Translations under genes and position numbers: made by a program
Source of the DNA: Roseivirga sp. 4D4
GTDB lineage: Bacteria > Bacteroidota > Bacteroidia > Cytophagales > Cyclobacteriaceae
Direction: 5' to 3'
DNA: 64,000 bases
Assembly (NCBI RefSeq): GCF_001747095.1
Contig: NZ_MDGP01000001.1
Coordinates: forward strand, 2,215,001-2,279,000
Shown here: piece after piece, positions 62,979 to 64,000 of the stretch
How positions within the stretch are numbered: the first letter of the stretch is position 1
Layout: each line of letters starts with the position of its first letter
The notes under the pieces: model-generated
Database searches by the model: none
Told to the model about the DNA's origin: nothing
Seen by the model: only the letters and a program-made list of their open reading frames with translations

Positions 62979-63830
62979 ATGCGATTTTTATTAGCCCTTA
63001 GCATCTTACTTTTTACGGCTCCAATCTTGGCCCAGCAAAATGGTCCTTATGTAATCTACAATGCCAAGGGCAAAAAGGTGTCCTATAAAAAGATGCTCAA
63101 ACAACTTGAAAAACCAGATGTAATCTTCTTTGGTGAACAGCACAATAACCCAATAGCCCACTGGCTGCAATTTGAGGTGACTGCAGCGCTACACAAGAAA
63201 AGAGATTTGGTTCTGGGTGCTGAAATGATTGAAGCCGATAATCAAGATGAACTCAGGAGTTATCTCAAGGGTAAAATTGATGCGAAAGGACTAGATACTC
63301 TGGCTCGACTATGGAAAAACCACCAAACAGACTATGCACCCCTTGTGAATTTCGCGAAGGAGAATAACCTAGACTTTGTAGGAACAAATATTCCCAGAAG
63401 ATATGCCAATATGGTCTACCAAAAGGGCTTTGAAGTATTGGAAGGTCTTACAGACGAAGAGAAATCATGGATAGCACCTTTACCGATCGCTTTCGATCCC
63501 GACCTTCCTCGTTATGTAAACATTCTTAGCATGATGGGCGATCATGGTACACCTAACCTGGTCAAATCCCAAGCTTCAAAAGATGCTACGATGGCACATT
63601 TTATTTACGAGAACCATCCTTCAGGAAAACTATTTATCCACTACAATGGCGCATACCACTCTGATTATTATGAAGGGATTTTATGGTATCTCAATAGGCT
63701 AAATCCATCAATCAAAGTACAGACGATATCAACTGTGGAGCAGGATGACATCACCAAGCTTTCGGCCGATCACATTGGGAAAGCTGACTTCATTATCTGC
63801 GTTGATGCCAATATGACGAAGACCTACTAG
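62979..63830 (+). CDS. ChaN/Tiki-superfamily exported protein
   Basis: A ~283-residue exported protein. The ATG at 62979 gives signal peptide MRFLLALSILLFTAPILAQ; a TTG at 62973 is also in frame. The ChaN (haem-binding uptake, Tiki-like) domain includes VIFFGEQHNNPIAHWLQFEVTAALHKKRDLVLGAEMIEADNQDEL, RLWKNHQTDYAPLVNFAKENNLDFVGTNIPRRYA and HYNGAYHSDYYEGILWYL. The Glu-His pair at the start and the late His match the conserved acidic/His positions of the superfamily. ChaN of Campylobacter binds haem; here haem or peptidase activity is open. Confidence 0.88.
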   Translation: MRFLLALSILLFTAPILAQQNGPYVIYNAKGKKVSYKKMLKQLEKPDVIFFGEQHNNPIAHWLQFEVTAALHKKRDLVLGAEMIEADNQDELRSYLKGKIDAKGLDTLARLWKNHQTDYAPLVNFAKENNLDFVGTNIPRRYANMVYQKGFEVLEGLTDEEKSWIAPLPIAFDPDLPRYVNILSMMGDHGTPNLVKSQASKDATMAHFIYENHPSGKLFIHYNGAYHSDYYEGILWYLNRLNPSIKVQTISTVEQDDITKLSADHIGKADFIICVDANMTKTY

Positions 63831-63878
63831 CGGACAAAAAATAGTGATTCTCAAAACATTAGTTGCCCATAATCGGTA

Positions 63879-63886
63879 TACCTTTG
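63879..63886 (+). promoter_or_regulatory. -7 box upstream of the last gene
   Basis: TACCTTTG matches TAnnTTTG perfectly, with the start site expected near 63893, 13 bases before the ATG at 63906. The -33 box is not well formed. Confidence 0.5.
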
Positions 63887-63905
63887 CGGCAGCAAATTCA
63901 TTTGA

Positions 63906-64000
63906 ATGAACGATCGCAGAACGACCAATCTCCTACTTCTTATTATTGTGATTCCTTTGGTATTCTACATGCTGAAGACCTTGTCGTTTATCTTCATTCC
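63906..64000 (+). CDS. probable AI-2E family transporter (start only, cut by window end)
   Basis: The first 31 codons read MNDRRTTNLLLLIIVIPLVF then YMLKTLSFIFI. This is a short polar start followed by a membrane helix and KTLSFIFIP-like sequence, as at the beginning of PerM/AI-2E family permeases in Bacteroidota. Only the start is available, so the family call is tentative. Confidence 0.5.
   Translation, partial: MNDRRTTNLLLLIIVIPLVFYMLKTLSFIFI

Noticed and set aside
1..64000. CRISPR arrays, prophage, transposases, rRNA and tRNA genes
   Set aside because: I looked for regular spaced repeats, phage or transposase proteins, and conserved RNA gene sequences and saw none. A covariance-model scan would be needed to exclude a tRNA or small RNA fully.

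Overview
The window is an ordinary chromosomal stretch of a Bacteroidota bacterium, most likely of the order Cytophagales (Roseivirga/Marivirga/Fulvivirga-like); the genus is inference. The signs are -7 boxes of the TAnnTTTG type with few Shine-Dalgarno sequences, families typical of the phylum (DUF3109, DUF177-rpmF-fabH-efp-accBC, an A2M lipoprotein with PBP1C, orphan FtsX-like permeases, LytTR regulators, PaaN) and many secreted proteins and lipoproteins. There is no phage, transposase, CRISPR array, rRNA or recognisable tRNA. Genes are dense; only two gaps exceed 300 bp (37815-38429 and 59899-60374), and both hold interesting non-coding structure.

Layout. 1-2291: a minus-strand set of membrane glycosyltransferase, small protein and RsbU-like phosphatase (cut by the window edge). 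2306-4802: ruvC, an isolated secreted protein with SUKH-like sequence features, a HIT protein and greA. 4929-8013: minus-strand operon rsmA-mgtE-2-hydroxyacid dehydrogenase. 8103-11222: pdxA, a small secreted protein and a SulP transporter. 11345-15752: DUF177-rpmF, then fabH-efp-accB-accC (no plsX), ended by a bidirectional terminator. 15797-17046: two unrecognised secreted or membrane proteins. 17248-21387: FtsX-like permease, LytS-like kinase and LytTR regulator in one overlapping operon. 21501-25291: envelope sugar genes (GT2, GT39), DUF3109 and a methyltransferase-like protein. 25524-27953: two tandem paralogous lipoproteins with a glycine-serine tether and Asp-box repeats. 27999-34334: ahcY, birA, rsfS, ftsH, lpxH and a propeller-like secreted protein.

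34327-41443 holds an adaptor-ATPase-TolC export operon without its permease. It is divergent from an NtrC-family regulator and its kinase across a 615-bp region. That region has a sigma-54 promoter candidate on each side, a pair of similar palindromic sites two helical turns apart, and an unexplained minus-strand terminator. An orphan acyl carrier protein follows. 41440-57130 carries DUF429, a fused MsrB-MsrA, a small lipoprotein, pbpC with a giant alpha-2-macroglobulin lipoprotein, another orphan permease, a GmhB-like phosphatase without zinc cysteines, a DPM1-like glycosyltransferase and a LolC/E-like permease. 57177-64000 carries a NamZ/DUF1343 protein, fmt-folA, paaN, a secreted protein, a ChaN-like protein and the start of a probable AI-2E family transporter.

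Two themes stand out. First, export permeases and their ATPase are encoded apart: three FtsX-type permeases have no ATPase beside them, while one LolD/MacB-type ATPase with adaptor and outer-membrane channel has no permease. Second, the intergenic regions hold structured repeats: a cruciform-like MITE candidate with CGTCATKCCGGAA ends at 58338-58463, and an inverted pair of REP-like palindromes at 59901-60043.
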